Below are positions 15,088-25,900 of a stretch of 34,769 nucleotides of DNA, in pieces. Location: the NCBI GenBank assembly GCA_937872925.1, contig CALMUT010000286.1:1-34769 (forward strand). Reading direction: 5' to 3'. The position numbers were made by a program, and so were the translations under genes. Position 1 is the stretch's first letter. Each line of letters starts with the position of its first letter. The notes beneath the pieces are model-generated. The model saw only the letters and a list, made by a program, of their open reading frames with translations, searched no databases and was not told where the DNA came from. The DNA comes from an uncultured Myxococcales bacterium. Lineage in GTDB: Bacteria > Myxococcota_A > Polyangia > Polyangiales > Polyangiaceae.

Positions 15088-17667
15088 ATGCAAACTTGGA
15101 CGATAAAGCGCGCCGTACTGGTGCTGATTCTGGTCGGCATGACCATCGCAGGCTGCAGCGACAGCAGCAGCGACAAGCTTCGTCTCTTGAGCGACACCAA
15201 CGCCGACGACGCCGAGCGGATTCGGCTTCGCGAACTCCAGACGATGAAGGTCGTAAACGTGAGCGCATCTGGTGAGAAAACGGAACTCGGAGTTCCGGTC
15301 GGAACGTACACGGAAATGTTGACGTCAGGACTTCCGGAAATGGCCCTGCTCATCTGTGCGACGGAACTGGGGCTTTCGTCGACGGAATCATGCACCCACG
15401 ATGCACGCTTGGGCGCGCATGCCTTGTGCTCGGCAAACATCTTTCTCGAGCTCGCCACCGTTCGCGCGACACCCATGACGCTCACATATGACGGCACGAC
15501 GTACCTGGCCGGCGCGCAGTCCACACCTGTTAAAGCGGCGTTGGCACGGTATGCAGCCTTTTTGGCAGAGGATGCTTTCCGTGCCTTCCTGCGCGCCCTC
15601 CGCTACGCAACCGGAAGTACGTCCGGCGGATGCAATCTCACCTACGCAATGAGCAGCGAGGCAAACACGGCTCAGGTGATCGGGCCTGGTTTCGTGGATG
15701 CCTACACGACCTACCAAGAGGCGATGAACGTGTTCACGCGCAACACCGTCTCGGCGGCAGATGCCCAACTGTCGTCCACTGCTTCACTCACACAAGGTAC
15801 GTCTTGGGCAGTGACCGGCGGGGCACTTTCACGAGCGGCCGCGGCGCACGCGCTCGTGGGTGGAGACCCCGGACTGTTCGGCTCGACGTCCGTGAGTGAC
15901 ACCGATTGGTGCTCCGTGCCAGAGCCGACACCAAGCGTCCGCGCGGCGATCGAGGTCTTCCGCGAGGCTGGGACAGATCCGGCGGACATTCTCGCAACGG
16001 AGACAGAGTTGCCGTTGCTTACGCTGCTGGAGGATTTGGGCGATTGCATGGGGGAGTGCAGCTCCACTCAGGGCAGTCCGGGCGCCCCGAACTTCAGTGT
16101 GCGAGAGCGATTGGCCGACCGTTGGGGACAAGAGGACTCGCTTCTCGCCACATCAACCCCCAGCCTTTTCGAGTACTTCAATCTGACCAAGGCCGATTTT
16201 CAGGCGGCACGCGAGTATCTTGCGAGCGAGATCAAGGTGTTCTCCCGGTCGCGCACGGCCATCTTGTCGCCGCCTCCCAAGGCCGGCGGAGGGACCGTCA
16301 ACGTTCCGCTATTTGCGGGCGTGGCAAACCCGGCGCCAGTGAGGCCGCCCCAGTACTTTGCTGCGCTGGCAAAGCCCGGACCGCTACGTCCCGCGACCCC
16401 GAACGGGGTCGTGGCGAATCCCTACGACCTAGACGTTTCTGCTTTCATCGACTGGGCACTCACTTCTGCGTCGACGGAACTACTGCAGGCGCAGGCCGTT
16501 CCCGACCCGGTTTCGCGAAGTCAGTTGCTCGATCCGGTAGCCGCGCTGGTTGCTGAGTCGACCCATGATCGGCTCGGTCGGCTGACGGTGTTGCACTTCT
16601 CAAGTTGGAACACTTTCTACGCGAATGGCCTGGGCGCGAGTGATGAGGCTCGTATCGTGCGCGGTGAGGATGGTCTGGCCTGCGCGACCACCGGATCGAT
16701 TGAGGGCGCGCCGTGCGACATCGACTCGCCCGAAATAACGGTGTCGAATCTGCCCAACCAATCGTTCGGATACGGCGGATTCAAAGAAACCGTGTTCGGC
16801 TCGTGGAATCCACCGATGGGGGATGCGTTGGAAGGGCGATTTTACCTCGTTCGAAAGCAATCCGCGGGCGGTAGTAAAACCTTCGAACCGCTGGTTGGAT
16901 TCACGTTCTCCCCGGGTGCGGGAGACTACACGGAATCGTACCCTATCGTCGTCAGCGCGGAGCGTCGTGCGGGTGAACTGCTCGCTCCCGATCGAAACTG
17001 GTGCTCACGCAACCGAGTCACATGCGCCGGCGTCGAAATGGACGCGCGGATTCCATTGGAGGACGAGCTTTCGGACGACTCAAATGGGGTAGAGAATTCA
17101 TGGCGGCACTATGTCGATGTAGCACGCCGTGCCGCAAAAGACGCTGATGCTTTGGGCGAGGCTGTGCTGGCTGCTGGGGAAGGCGTCGCTTCGACGGAGT
17201 TGCTGGTCGCGGGTCGCGCGGAGCAGGCGATGGAGGAGGTTCAGAAGATCTGTGGTGCCGACATCGATATCGAGCAACTGCGGGGCACCGTCAGTGCCAA
17301 CGGCGGGCTGGAGAACCTGCGCACTGAGACTTCGTGCTCGACGGACACCGAGTGCGCTTCGGTTGGCGACCCGAACGTAGAGTACCACTGTGCTGGTGGG
17401 TCTTGCGTTGGAGATCTGTTGAAGACGATATCCGCCGCCGCCGACAAGGATCCGGCGATCCAGAGAATCGCAGCGTGCGTGGATCCCGGCACGGTTCAGG
17501 ACTTTGTGACGCTAGGTTCCCAAAATCTGTGCGTGTGGATGAAGGGCGGTGACCTGACGCAGGTCTGCGCGGACCAGAGTCCGGCCTTCCCGTGCCCAAT
17601 ACTCGCGTCCGACACGGACGAACCCTGTAGCCAGCTCTTGCCTCCCGGCTGGGACTTCGTCCTCTAA
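15088..17667 (+). CDS. Large lipoprotein, N-terminal half of a probable TcA-like protein (859 aa)
   Basis: The ATG at 15088 follows an AGGAG at good spacing. The N-terminus is a signal with lipobox IAGC (Cys23), so the product should be lipidated. The remainder is a large mixed-helix protein with scattered Cys pairs; two stretches are clearly helical (LFEYFNLTKADFQAAREYL and ENSWRHYVDVARRAAKDADA). A Cys-rich insert lies at ~750-775. The frame ends in TAA, directly before 14 consecutive C. Past the tract, the same frame continues without a stop into the next gene, and no good start exists there. The two pieces probably derive from one ~2,000-residue protein. I assign it to a TcA role only through the downstream half and its neighbours. 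Confidence 0.8.
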   Translation: MQTWTIKRAVLVLILVGMTIAGCSDSSSDKLRLLSDTNADDAERIRLRELQTMKVVNVSASGEKTELGVPVGTYTEMLTSGLPEMALLICATELGLSSTESCTHDARLGAHALCSANIFLELATVRATPMTLTYDGTTYLAGAQSTPVKAALARYAAFLAEDAFRAFLRALRYATGSTSGGCNLTYAMSSEANTAQVIGPGFVDAYTTYQEAMNVFTRNTVSAADAQLSSTASLTQGTSWAVTGGALSRAAAAHALVGGDPGLFGSTSVSDTDWCSVPEPTPSVRAAIEVFREAGTDPADILATETELPLLTLLEDLGDCMGECSSTQGSPGAPNFSVRERLADRWGQEDSLLATSTPSLFEYFNLTKADFQAAREYLASEIKVFSRSRTAILSPPPKAGGGTVNVPLFAGVANPAPVRPPQYFAALAKPGPLRPATPNGVVANPYDLDVSAFIDWALTSASTELLQAQAVPDPVSRSQLLDPVAALVAESTHDRLGRLTVLHFSSWNTFYANGLGASDEARIVRGEDGLACATTGSIEGAPCDIDSPEITVSNLPNQSFGYGGFKETVFGSWNPPMGDALEGRFYLVRKQSAGGSKTFEPLVGFTFSPGAGDYTESYPIVVSAERRAGELLAPDRNWCSRNRVTCAGVEMDARIPLEDELSDDSNGVENSWRHYVDVARRAAKDADALGEAVLAAGEGVASTELLVAGRAEQAMEEVQKICGADIDIEQLRGTVSANGGLENLRTETSCSTDTECASVGDPNVEYHCAGGSCVGDLLKTISAAADKDPAIQRIAACVDPGTVQDFVTLGSQNLCVWMKGGDLTQVCADQSPAFPCPILASDTDEPCSQLLPPGWDFVL

Positions 17668-17681
17668 CCCCCCCCCCCCCC
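17668..17681. repeat. Homopolymer of 14 C at the gene break
   Basis: Fourteen C follow the TAA stop (17665-17667) of the large lipoprotein gene. Read in that same frame, the tract gives Pro codons and stays open into the downstream half. Changing the tract length alone would not remove the stop, because the TAA lies before it. The site could be an assembly or sequencing error or a true mutation. Confidence 0.95.
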
Positions 17682-17742
17682 AATCTCCACTAAGCTTGGA
17701 TACTTCGACTTCGCCAACGAGGGTGCGGGCCTTCCGCACCCT

Positions 17743-20700
17743 GTGTGCGAGAGCATCCGCAAGCTGCGGCGCAGTAAGCCGGACAACGTAGCGCTTTCTG
17801 AAGTCATATCCTCGGAGCTCTTTCACCCATCAACGTTCTACCCGTTCGCCCGCCAGATCAGGTTCGAACCACGCTTCAACTCGCATTCTGCGGTGCTACT
17901 CGGCGACGCAACGGTGTTTCAAACGGGCGACGAGTGGGACGGGCTTTCCTTCGGCTGGCCCTGTGCCCCGCGCACGGGTGTCGCCTGTCCTGCTGGTGAC
18001 GCCTCCCTGATGTGCGCCGTCCAAGCGTCGAATCAGTGCGACACTCCGACCTTGCGCGCCCCAATCAATCGCCGTCTTCTGGATGCGGTTACGGCCCTGC
18101 GCGGCATGGTCACGGCAAATGGAAACACAGCAACGGAGTACCCCACGGGAGTGCCCGGAATGGGTAACTACGTCTACGGCGCACCTATCGGCGGCGTGTA
18201 TGTGGGGAAAACAAGTGAGTTCACGCGACCCCGTAACGGGAAACCGCCCGTGGTCGTGCACGAGACGGTGAATGCAACGACCCAAAATGTGGATTCCCCA
18301 TGGGCATCAGCTTCCAGGGTGGACAAGCTCACGTACTACTACGTGCTGAGTGCGGACCCGGGACTGCGGGAAGCCTGGCGGGAGCCTGGCCCGATAGTCT
18401 ACACCACCCCACAGGACGACTCCGACCCGCTCAACGGGCCGCCGACCTTTGTGGTTGTCACGGTTAGCCCGCGAAATCCTCAGGGCGATGGCGGCGGGGG
18501 ACCAGACGGTTTCTTCGCAGGTCTCTCAACGGCCGGCAAAGCGTCCGTCGGGGGCTTCCAGCACTATCTGGCAAACTACAACGCCTCCTTCGGCTCCGGC
18601 GACTCTCAGGCCCTGTGGTGGACGCCCAAGGAACTGAGTCTCCAGTACAATAGTTTTTGGTTCAAGAACACGGGCGTTCAAAAGCCGGTGGACACCGATC
18701 GGGCAGCGCTTGATGCTCTGGAACTTGCGTGTGAAGTGGGCCGCGGCTCGCAATCCCCCCAATGCGACTTGAGGGATCCACCAGACATCGCGGCGACGGG
18801 ATGGGCTGCGGCGAAACAGTACCTAAATTGCGCGGCAACGGAAGTCCAAAGGCAAGGTGCGCTAACGGTCTTCGCGGGCTTCCCGGTGAAGGCCATCGAT
18901 GCGCTAAGAAAAGAGTCGAAGGTGGGCGCGTTCCCGGCGCTTGGGGGTGCCTATGGCGCGGCTGTGTCGCGCCTGCGCGCCGGCTTGGTGGACATGGCCG
19001 AGGTCACGCCGCTGATCGCTTCGGAACTGCGGTCGTTTGGCACGGACCTAGAGCAAGTGGAAACGTCTGTCGCACTCACAAAAATCCAGGAGGAAAAAAA
19101 CGAAGTCCAGTTCCTGGCCACAGCTGCGAACCAGACCGCGGAGTGCATCGCGTCAAGCATGAGGACCGTTGGTCTTGACTCGGCGGTCAAGCCTGGTCAG
19201 GTCGGGGCGGCCGCCGTCACGTGCATGAACTCCATTGCCCAAATCGCGTTTGCGGGCAAGCTCAAGGACCTTGGCAATGACCAGGCGAACCTGGAGGCCG
19301 AACAAGCTCGGTTGGAGTTTAGGCAGCGCTTTGAAACCCGAGCCAAGAACGTGCAGACCTTCGCTACGCGCCTGACCAAGGCCTCGGACGAGATCGACGC
19401 TTCCTTGGCGGAGATTGAGAGTCTGCGCGACCAAGCCCGCCGAGCGCTGTATCGCGCGCTGCTCGATAGCTCTACGGTGGGGAAGAAGCAGGCCACGCTA
19501 CTCTCCATCGGCAAGGCGCGGTTCGCCACTGCTCAACGCCGGTACGAAGCGGCGAGGCAGAATGCCGTGCTGGCCGCTTTCATCGCGAAGCGTTCCGTCG
19601 AGACGCGGCTTGGCGTGCGGCTTTCGTCCCTCAAAGAGGACTTGCCGCTGGTCGCGGCCCCTCACTCATGGGAGTCGACGGTTTGTTCGTCGAGCGGCGT
19701 CAGTTTTGACGACATCGTGCGTGAAGGTGGCGCTAAGGACTACGCCGACGCGTACATTGGCGACTACGTCGATAAGCTCGAGAACGTGGTGGAGTCCTAC
19801 CGCTTGGTGAACAACTTCCACGAAGGCACGGACACGGCGGTTGTGTCGCTGAAGGACGACTTCAATCGGATCAAGAAGGACTGCCCAACGTCGGTGAACA
19901 ACCTGTTGTATCACGCGGGTGATCCTTCCGCGGCCGGCGTGGAGCCGGTCGGCAGCGCGGTGACGGACTTCCCGAACCTGCCCGAGAACAAGTGGGCGCT
20001 CGCCGGCTGCCTGACCGGGGAGCCAGATTGCGTCGGGATCTCAGTGCTCGGTGGGGATGCGGCGCCGTTCGTTCCGAGTGTGCAGAAACTCTCCAGCGTT
20101 CAAGGTTTTCGTGTGAGCTTTGGCCCAGAATCTGGAACCTGCTCGGGCACCTGCGGATATCAGCAAGGTGCCTACCTTGCCCAGCGTCTCGATCTGGTGC
20201 CTGGCAAGTACCGCCTGAGCTGGCACACCCGGCAGCCGCCGGACCAGGTGCCCGCGGCAGTCGAACTCGACGGCATCGGGCTGGCCACGCTCAGCGGCCC
20301 GTCGGTGACTGCTGTCGGTATTGAGGGTGCGCTGGATGTCGACCCGGATCCCGGCGCGACACTGAAGTGGCATCGCCGCTGGCAGCTGTTCGAGGTGAGC
20401 ACAACCGGGACGTACGCTGTGTTGATCGGTCCGTCGGGCTCAGCGGGTGGAATAGTGGACCTCGCCGCGGTCATGCTCGAGAACGCTCCCGGCGCCAAAG
20501 ACACGGACCTGCCGGCAACCTTCGCGAACACCGGCGAGACCCTGACTCGAATGTTGCCCACCTGTGCCGACACGGACGGCGGCGTGTTCCGCGCTACGAA
20601 GTGGCGGCGGGGCTGCGTGCAACTGTGTTCCGATGGCTTCGCCGCTTCCTGCGATGGTGCCGCGGCTCAAACGTATTGTTATCGCGAGACGCTCGTCTCC

Positions 20701-21174
20701 TTCTCGCAGGCCGACATTGATTCCGGCAGAGTGTTCGGCGCGTCGGGCATCGCAAAGGGCAACTTCAACTATCGAGTCGAGCGGATCGGTGTGAACTTTG
20801 TGGGCACAGGTCTGCGCAGCTGCGAAAGTTCCTCAAGCCCGCAGTCCTGCTATGGGTCCGGCCATTGGACCTACTCCTTGCAGCACGGCGGCCCGTATCA
20901 TGTCCGCAATTACACCGGCCAGGACGTCGAGGTCCAACTCTTCACGGGGAACATCGAGCATGCGCGCGGCTTGGCCGCGGAGCGCTACCTGACCAACCCA
21001 ATTTCCAGCGCTGACAATGAGTTGATGGCAACGTACATGCGTCGAGAGTTCCAGGGCCGACCGCTGGATGGAACCTTCGTACTTCGGGTCTGGGAAGAGC
21101 CGGGTCTCAACTTCGACGCGATGGAGGATGTGCAGCTCGCTCTCGAGTACCGCTACTGGACGCGCTTCAAGTGA
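17743..21174 (+). CDS. C-terminal half of probable TcA-like pore/translocation protein (1,143 aa)
   Basis: The first usable start is a GTG at 17743 without a ribosome binding site or signal peptide, while coding-like sequence begins at about 17683, so it is likely the continuation of the preceding gene. Residues ~435-635 are long charged helices with a hydrophobic Ala/Gly-containing segment (~486-508, around AAAVTCMNSIAQIAFAG), the layout of a TcA helical pore domain. A beta-sandwich-like segment occupies ~805-915 (LVPGKYRLSWHTR). The last residues, FDAMEDVQLALEYRYW, resemble the DVILHIRYTAR ending of TcA proteins, the part that binds TcB. Five to six Cys in the C-terminal region suggest an oxidising compartment. 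It precedes the propeller lipoprotein and TcB-like genes. Confidence 0.75.
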   Translation: MCESIRKLRRSKPDNVALSEVISSELFHPSTFYPFARQIRFEPRFNSHSAVLLGDATVFQTGDEWDGLSFGWPCAPRTGVACPAGDASLMCAVQASNQCDTPTLRAPINRRLLDAVTALRGMVTANGNTATEYPTGVPGMGNYVYGAPIGGVYVGKTSEFTRPRNGKPPVVVHETVNATTQNVDSPWASASRVDKLTYYYVLSADPGLREAWREPGPIVYTTPQDDSDPLNGPPTFVVVTVSPRNPQGDGGGGPDGFFAGLSTAGKASVGGFQHYLANYNASFGSGDSQALWWTPKELSLQYNSFWFKNTGVQKPVDTDRAALDALELACEVGRGSQSPQCDLRDPPDIAATGWAAAKQYLNCAATEVQRQGALTVFAGFPVKAIDALRKESKVGAFPALGGAYGAAVSRLRAGLVDMAEVTPLIASELRSFGTDLEQVETSVALTKIQEEKNEVQFLATAANQTAECIASSMRTVGLDSAVKPGQVGAAAVTCMNSIAQIAFAGKLKDLGNDQANLEAEQARLEFRQRFETRAKNVQTFATRLTKASDEIDASLAEIESLRDQARRALYRALLDSSTVGKKQATLLSIGKARFATAQRRYEAARQNAVLAAFIAKRSVETRLGVRLSSLKEDLPLVAAPHSWESTVCSSSGVSFDDIVREGGAKDYADAYIGDYVDKLENVVESYRLVNNFHEGTDTAVVSLKDDFNRIKKDCPTSVNNLLYHAGDPSAAGVEPVGSAVTDFPNLPENKWALAGCLTGEPDCVGISVLGGDAAPFVPSVQKLSSVQGFRVSFGPESGTCSGTCGYQQGAYLAQRLDLVPGKYRLSWHTRQPPDQVPAAVELDGIGLATLSGPSVTAVGIEGALDVDPDPGATLKWHRRWQLFEVSTTGTYAVLIGPSGSAGGIVDLAAVMLENAPGAKDTDLPATFANTGETLTRMLPTCADTDGGVFRATKWRRGCVQLCSDGFAASCDGAAAQTYCYRETLVSFSQADIDSGRVFGASGIAKGNFNYRVERIGVNFVGTGLRSCESSSSPQSCYGSGHWTYSLQHGGPYHVRNYTGQDVEVQLFTGNIEHARGLAAERYLTNPISSADNELMATYMRREFQGRPLDGTFVLRVWEEPGLNFDAMEDVQLALEYRYWTRFK

Positions 21175-21233
21175 GGGTGTGCCATGGACCCTCTTTCGAC
21201 CAGGCAACTCGGCAGCGCGCAACGGTGTGAGCC

Positions 21234-22925
21234 ATGAGCCGAACGAGCGGCCAGGCAGCGGCGACCCGCACGCTGTTGGTCGCAGCGCTCGGCGCGGCAT
21301 GTGCGGCCGCCCTGATCGCCTGCGGCTCCAGCGACTCGGCGCTCGGTGCTGCGGGCGCGTCCGGTGCCGGCGCGCAAGGTGGCCACGCCGGTGCTGCGAC
21401 TGGTGGCACGGCGGGCAGTGGAGGCGTCGCGGGAAGCGATGCCTCCGCGGGGGGCAGCGACACCGGCACGGATGCCGGCGCGTCTGGAGCGCCGGGCGAT
21501 GCCGGGGCGGATGGGGCAGCAGACAGTTCGAGCGCAGACGGGGCCGGGGGAGGCGACGGCGCTAGCGACGCGGGAATCGACGCACCCGTGTCGACCTATT
21601 GCGGCGACGGCATCCGCGATCCCATTACCGAAGAGTGCGACGACGGCCCTGGCGCTTCGACCGCGGATTCCTGCTCTGCAAGCTGCCGCGTGCAGGACCT
21701 GCTCTTTGCCGCGGGCCCGGGGTCGAGCCAAGCGGACAAGCGCACGCCAGGGTCCGGGCGGCACACGATCGCTGCGGGCGACGGTGGCTTCGCGATGGTG
21801 TTCCTGGAGCAAAGCCTGCAGCCGATGGCCGTGCGGCTTCGCGCGTTTGATACCAAGGGCGTCCCCGGCAATCTGGTTACCGTCGCGCAGGACGCGACGA
21901 TCACGTCCAGCGCCGCTCCCGTGATTGCCGCGCTGCCCGGCGGAAAGTACGCGGTGGCGTACACAGACCTGAACGCGGATGGATATGGGCGCGGTGTGGC
22001 GCTCCGGATCGTCGACGCCGCTGCGGCCAGCGTCGGTGCGCTGGTTCGCGTGAACACCGTCACCCATCTCAACCAGGAAGCGCCCGACGTGATCTGGACC
22101 GGGAGCGCGCTCGCCGTGGCGTATAGGGACGAGTCGAATGTACTCAACAAGGGCGACGTGCGCCTGCGCAGCTTCAGTGCCAGCGGTGGCAGCATCGGCG
22201 CTGACGTCGCGCTGGCAGCCTCCAAAAACGGAGAAGGTTCCGTTGCGCTTGCGGCATTTGCGGGCGGGTACGCAGCGGCATGGTGGGACCTAGGAGCGGG
22301 AACCCAAGACCTCGTCGTTCAAGCTGGCAGCAAGAAGTGGAAGTGGTCGCTTCTCACCGCTGGAGTGGCGCAGAGCCTGCCGTCCTTGGTGGAGCTGGAC
22401 CAAAGCCGGCTGCTCGTGGTGTACGCGCTGGGCGGCTCCGGCGGCACGGTGCCGCGCCTGTACGGTGCGGTGTTGGACACGAGCCAATCTAGCTCGCCGC
22501 CGCCTTTCGACATTGCGCCTCTGCTCGAGCCCTACGCCAGCGACAGTAGCCTCGGTCAGGAGCAGCCTGCCGTTGCGCGGGCTGGAAACAGCATCTTCAT
22601 CGCATGGAAGTCGGACTCGATATCGGGTGGCACCATCGGTACCGAGCTGTGGCTCAAGGAGGTGCCGCTCTCGAACAGTGCCGGCACGCTTGCCTTGAAC
22701 TTCTCCTTCGCGGAGATCGCATTGCCTCGCAGCAGCGCTCACACCGTTGGGCACCAAAGCCTGCCCAGCTTGGCAGCGATGCCGCCCGGGCTCGGCGCAG
22801 CGCTGGCGGCGGGCTGGGAAGACCGCGGTCACGGATTCGGATCGACGCAGGGCACTCCGGACGTGGTCGCGCAGTTCATGCCGGTGCCGATCGTGCGGCA
22901 GCCCAGCGAAGGAGGCCTCGAATGA
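21234..22925 (+). CDS. Lipoprotein with Cys-rich repeat and propeller-like domain (563 aa)
   Basis: The signal ends in lipobox LIAC (Cys30). A Gly/Ala/Asp/Ser linker runs to about residue 120. It is followed by CGDGIRDPITEECDDG, the signature of the myxobacterial disulfide-rich repeat (DUF4215 type). Residues ~160-550 contain repeated strand patterns (GGFAMVFLEQSL, GGKYAVAYTDLN, GSALAVAYRDES, GGYAAAWWDLG, NSIFIAWKSDS) spaced about 50 residues apart, as in a beta-propeller. A surface-exposed binding protein is likely. Its TGA overlaps the ATG of the RHS gene in ATGA, so translation of the two is coupled and they probably act together, for instance as a docking or carrier protein. Ligand unknown. 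Confidence 0.85.
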   Translation: MSRTSGQAAATRTLLVAALGAACAAALIACGSSDSALGAAGASGAGAQGGHAGAATGGTAGSGGVAGSDASAGGSDTGTDAGASGAPGDAGADGAADSSSADGAGGGDGASDAGIDAPVSTYCGDGIRDPITEECDDGPGASTADSCSASCRVQDLLFAAGPGSSQADKRTPGSGRHTIAAGDGGFAMVFLEQSLQPMAVRLRAFDTKGVPGNLVTVAQDATITSSAAPVIAALPGGKYAVAYTDLNADGYGRGVALRIVDAAAASVGALVRVNTVTHLNQEAPDVIWTGSALAVAYRDESNVLNKGDVRLRSFSASGGSIGADVALAASKNGEGSVALAAFAGGYAAAWWDLGAGTQDLVVQAGSKKWKWSLLTAGVAQSLPSLVELDQSRLLVVYALGGSGGTVPRLYGAVLDTSQSSSPPPFDIAPLLEPYASDSSLGQEQPAVARAGNSIFIAWKSDSISGGTIGTELWLKEVPLSNSAGTLALNFSFAEIALPRSSAHTVGHQSLPSLAAMPPGLGAALAAGWEDRGHGFGSTQGTPDVVAQFMPVPIVRQPSEGGLE

Positions 22926-25900
22926 AAGCGCGTACCCATTGGTTCGTCGGGGTCGGCTTGGCGGTCGTGGCTGCGGCGCTGCCCGCTCTGGCGCAGACGG
23001 CCAACGAACCGGCCGAAGCGGACTACTCGGATCTCGCGCCGGTCCAGTCCGCCGAGCCCACCGCGTCGTCCTCCGACGACAAAGCGATGTCTTCCGCAGG
23101 CACAGTCAACGACACGCCCATGGAGCCGGCGAAGGCGAGCAATTCGACGACGCCGAAAACGCCGGAAGTGCCGCCCACTGACACGTTGGCGCTGCCCAGC
23201 GGCGCGGACAAGAGCGGCGTCACCAGCAAGAGCATCAGCGTTCCAAAGGGTTCGGGGACCATTCAGGGCATGGAAGAGAGCTTCAGCGCGCAGCTCTCTA
23301 CTGGCATTGCGACCTTCTCGGTGCCCTTTGCGCTGCCCGCGGCTCGCGGCGGTGCACAACCTTCTCTCGGGCTCTCGTACAGCTCCAGCGGTGGCGTCGG
23401 CGTGGCCGGCGCCGGTTGGTCCGTCGGGGTTCCTTTCATTGCTCGCCAGACCGATCGCGGGGTGCCCAACTACGCGGACCAAGCGCAGTGGCACCCGAAT
23501 CAGGATCGCTTCGTCTTCAACGGCGGCCAGGAGCTCGTGCCCATCTGCCTGGTCGGTTCCGGAGGGACCTGCACTGGTGCCCAGACCGGCGAAGTGATGC
23601 CCGTCTGGGCCTCCGGTTGGCAGTACTTCCGCCCACGGGTGGAAGGATCGTTCTTGCGCTTCTTCTGGTCGCCGGATCATCTGACCTGGCGAGTTCAAGA
23701 CAAGAGTGGCGTGACGATGGAGCTGGGCGTGCCTCTCAACGACGCCAGCTACACGCAAGCCCTCGAGCGCAATCCGGACCAGGCCAGCGAGATCTTCCGA
23801 TGGTGTTTGGTGCGGCAGTACGACACCTATGGCAACGCCAATCCCGCGACCGGCACGCCGGCCCCGAACAACCAGGTGGTGTTCCGCTACTTCCAAGACC
23901 ACGGCACGGCGTATCTGTCGGACATCTACGACACGCCGCCCGTCGTAGGTTCAGCGACGGCGTCGCTGTCGAGCTACGCGCACCACACGCGGCTGGTCTA
24001 CGCCGCGCGACCGGATCCAACGCATTCTTATCGCTCTGGCTATCGCATCGGACAGAACCTGCGGCTGACGCGGGTGGACGTGGCTAGTAAGATCTTCAGC
24101 GGCAGCACTTCGGCGCCGCGCGCGATGCTGCGGCGCTATCACCTAGAGTACGAGGCTACGTCCCATCTGTCGCTGCTGAGCAGCGTGCAAGTGGAAGGTC
24201 GGTGCGCCACAAAAGAGCAGGACGCGCCCACCGAAGCCAGCGAGCTGTTGCCGCAGGAAACCAACTGCCCCCGCCTGCCGGCGATGCGCTTCGAGTACAG
24301 TCATGTACAGCCCTTCAAGACGGACGGCACGCCCGGCTACGCGGATCTGAACGGCTACGAAGGATTCGACGAGCGTCTCCGCAATATCCTTTCCAGCCCG
24401 CCACACTCCGTGGACGAAGAGCTGACTGACCTCTTCGACATCAACGCGGACAGCCTGCCGGACGTATTGGTCACGGCCGTGGGGGTATACGGTTCTGGGC
24501 ACGGCGTGTTCTTCAACGGCGGTGGTGGCCAGCTGGACAGGTTTGCTGCGGTGACGCCGATGTCCGTGAGCGGCGTGCTCGGTGCGGGAGCAAGCACGAT
24601 CACACTCAAGAACCTGAATGTCGCCCCACTCGACCTCGATGGCGATGGAATCAGCGATCTCCTGCACATGCCCAAGGTCAGCACCTATTCGGTGTATGAC
24701 CCGCAGCAGGTCTCCGGGAAGTGGACCTGGAAGGGCCGTGTGGTCACGACCAGCGATGGTCTGTCGCCCCGGATCGAACTCGGCAAAGACGGCCTGGACA
24801 CGCAGATGATGGACGTGAACTTCGACGGACTGGTCGATGTCGTCATCAGCGCGGGCACGGAAATGCAAACTTACTTCGCCCTCGGGCGCTACCCCGGCGG
24901 CGACGGGCGCTTCGGTCGCGGCACCTGGACCGGTGCGACGACTGCGGCGCAGTACACCGATCCCGTACGAACTTGCGTGCCTTGGAGCGCGCTGCCGATC
25001 CGCTTCAGCGACCCCGACATCAAGACCGCCGACATGAACGGGGACGGCATCACCGACATCGTGCGGGTGCGCCAGGGTGACATCCGCTACTGGCCGGGGC
25101 GTGGCAATGGATTTTGGGGCACGGGCCGCCGCGACGACTGCGCCGCGGGTACCTTCGGCTCGAATCGCCACGTCGCAATGGCGACCAGCCCACAGTATTC
25201 CGACATCCAAGGGACCGGCTTGCGTCTAGACGACGTGAACGGCGACGGCCTGACGGACTTGGTGCAAATCCGATTCGACGGCGTGGACGTCTGGTTGAAC
25301 GTAGACGGCGTGGGCTGGACACAGCGGCACATCATCCAGAACACACCGGCTTCACCCTCCTTTGCCAACCGCGTGCGCCTGGTAGACGTCAACGGTTCGG
25401 GCACGCGGGACATCCTTTGGGGCACTGCCAGTGGCTACAAGTACATGGACCTGGCGGGCGGCACACGGCCATCGGTCCTGATCCGCGTCGAGAACGGTCT
25501 GGGCAAGACCACGACGCTCGAGTACTCGACGTCCGCGGAGGAGATGCTGGCGGCGGAACAAGCCGGCAGCCCGTGGTCCACGAAGATGCCGACGTCGGTT
25601 CACCTGGTCAAACGTGTGATCGAAGCCGACAACCTGCTCGCCACCGGGGCCGGTCCAGGCGTCTATGTGACCGAATACAGCTATCGAGATCCGGTATACG
25701 AGGGACGGCAGCGTGAGTTTCGGGGCTTTCGGTTCGCGAGCGCCAAGCGCATCGGCGACAGCAACAGCCCGACGGACATCACCGAGTCGACGTTCTTGCT
25801 GGGCGAATGCACGGACGAGACTCCGGCGAATAGCATCGACGAATGCGCCGTTGGTGAGCGTTGGCGCGACAACCCCAACGAGGCCTTGAAGGGGCTTCCC

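Noticed and set aside
15088..21174. Phase variation through the C run
   Set aside because: The stop codon lies before the run and both halves are already in the same frame, so length change cannot switch expression of a joined protein.
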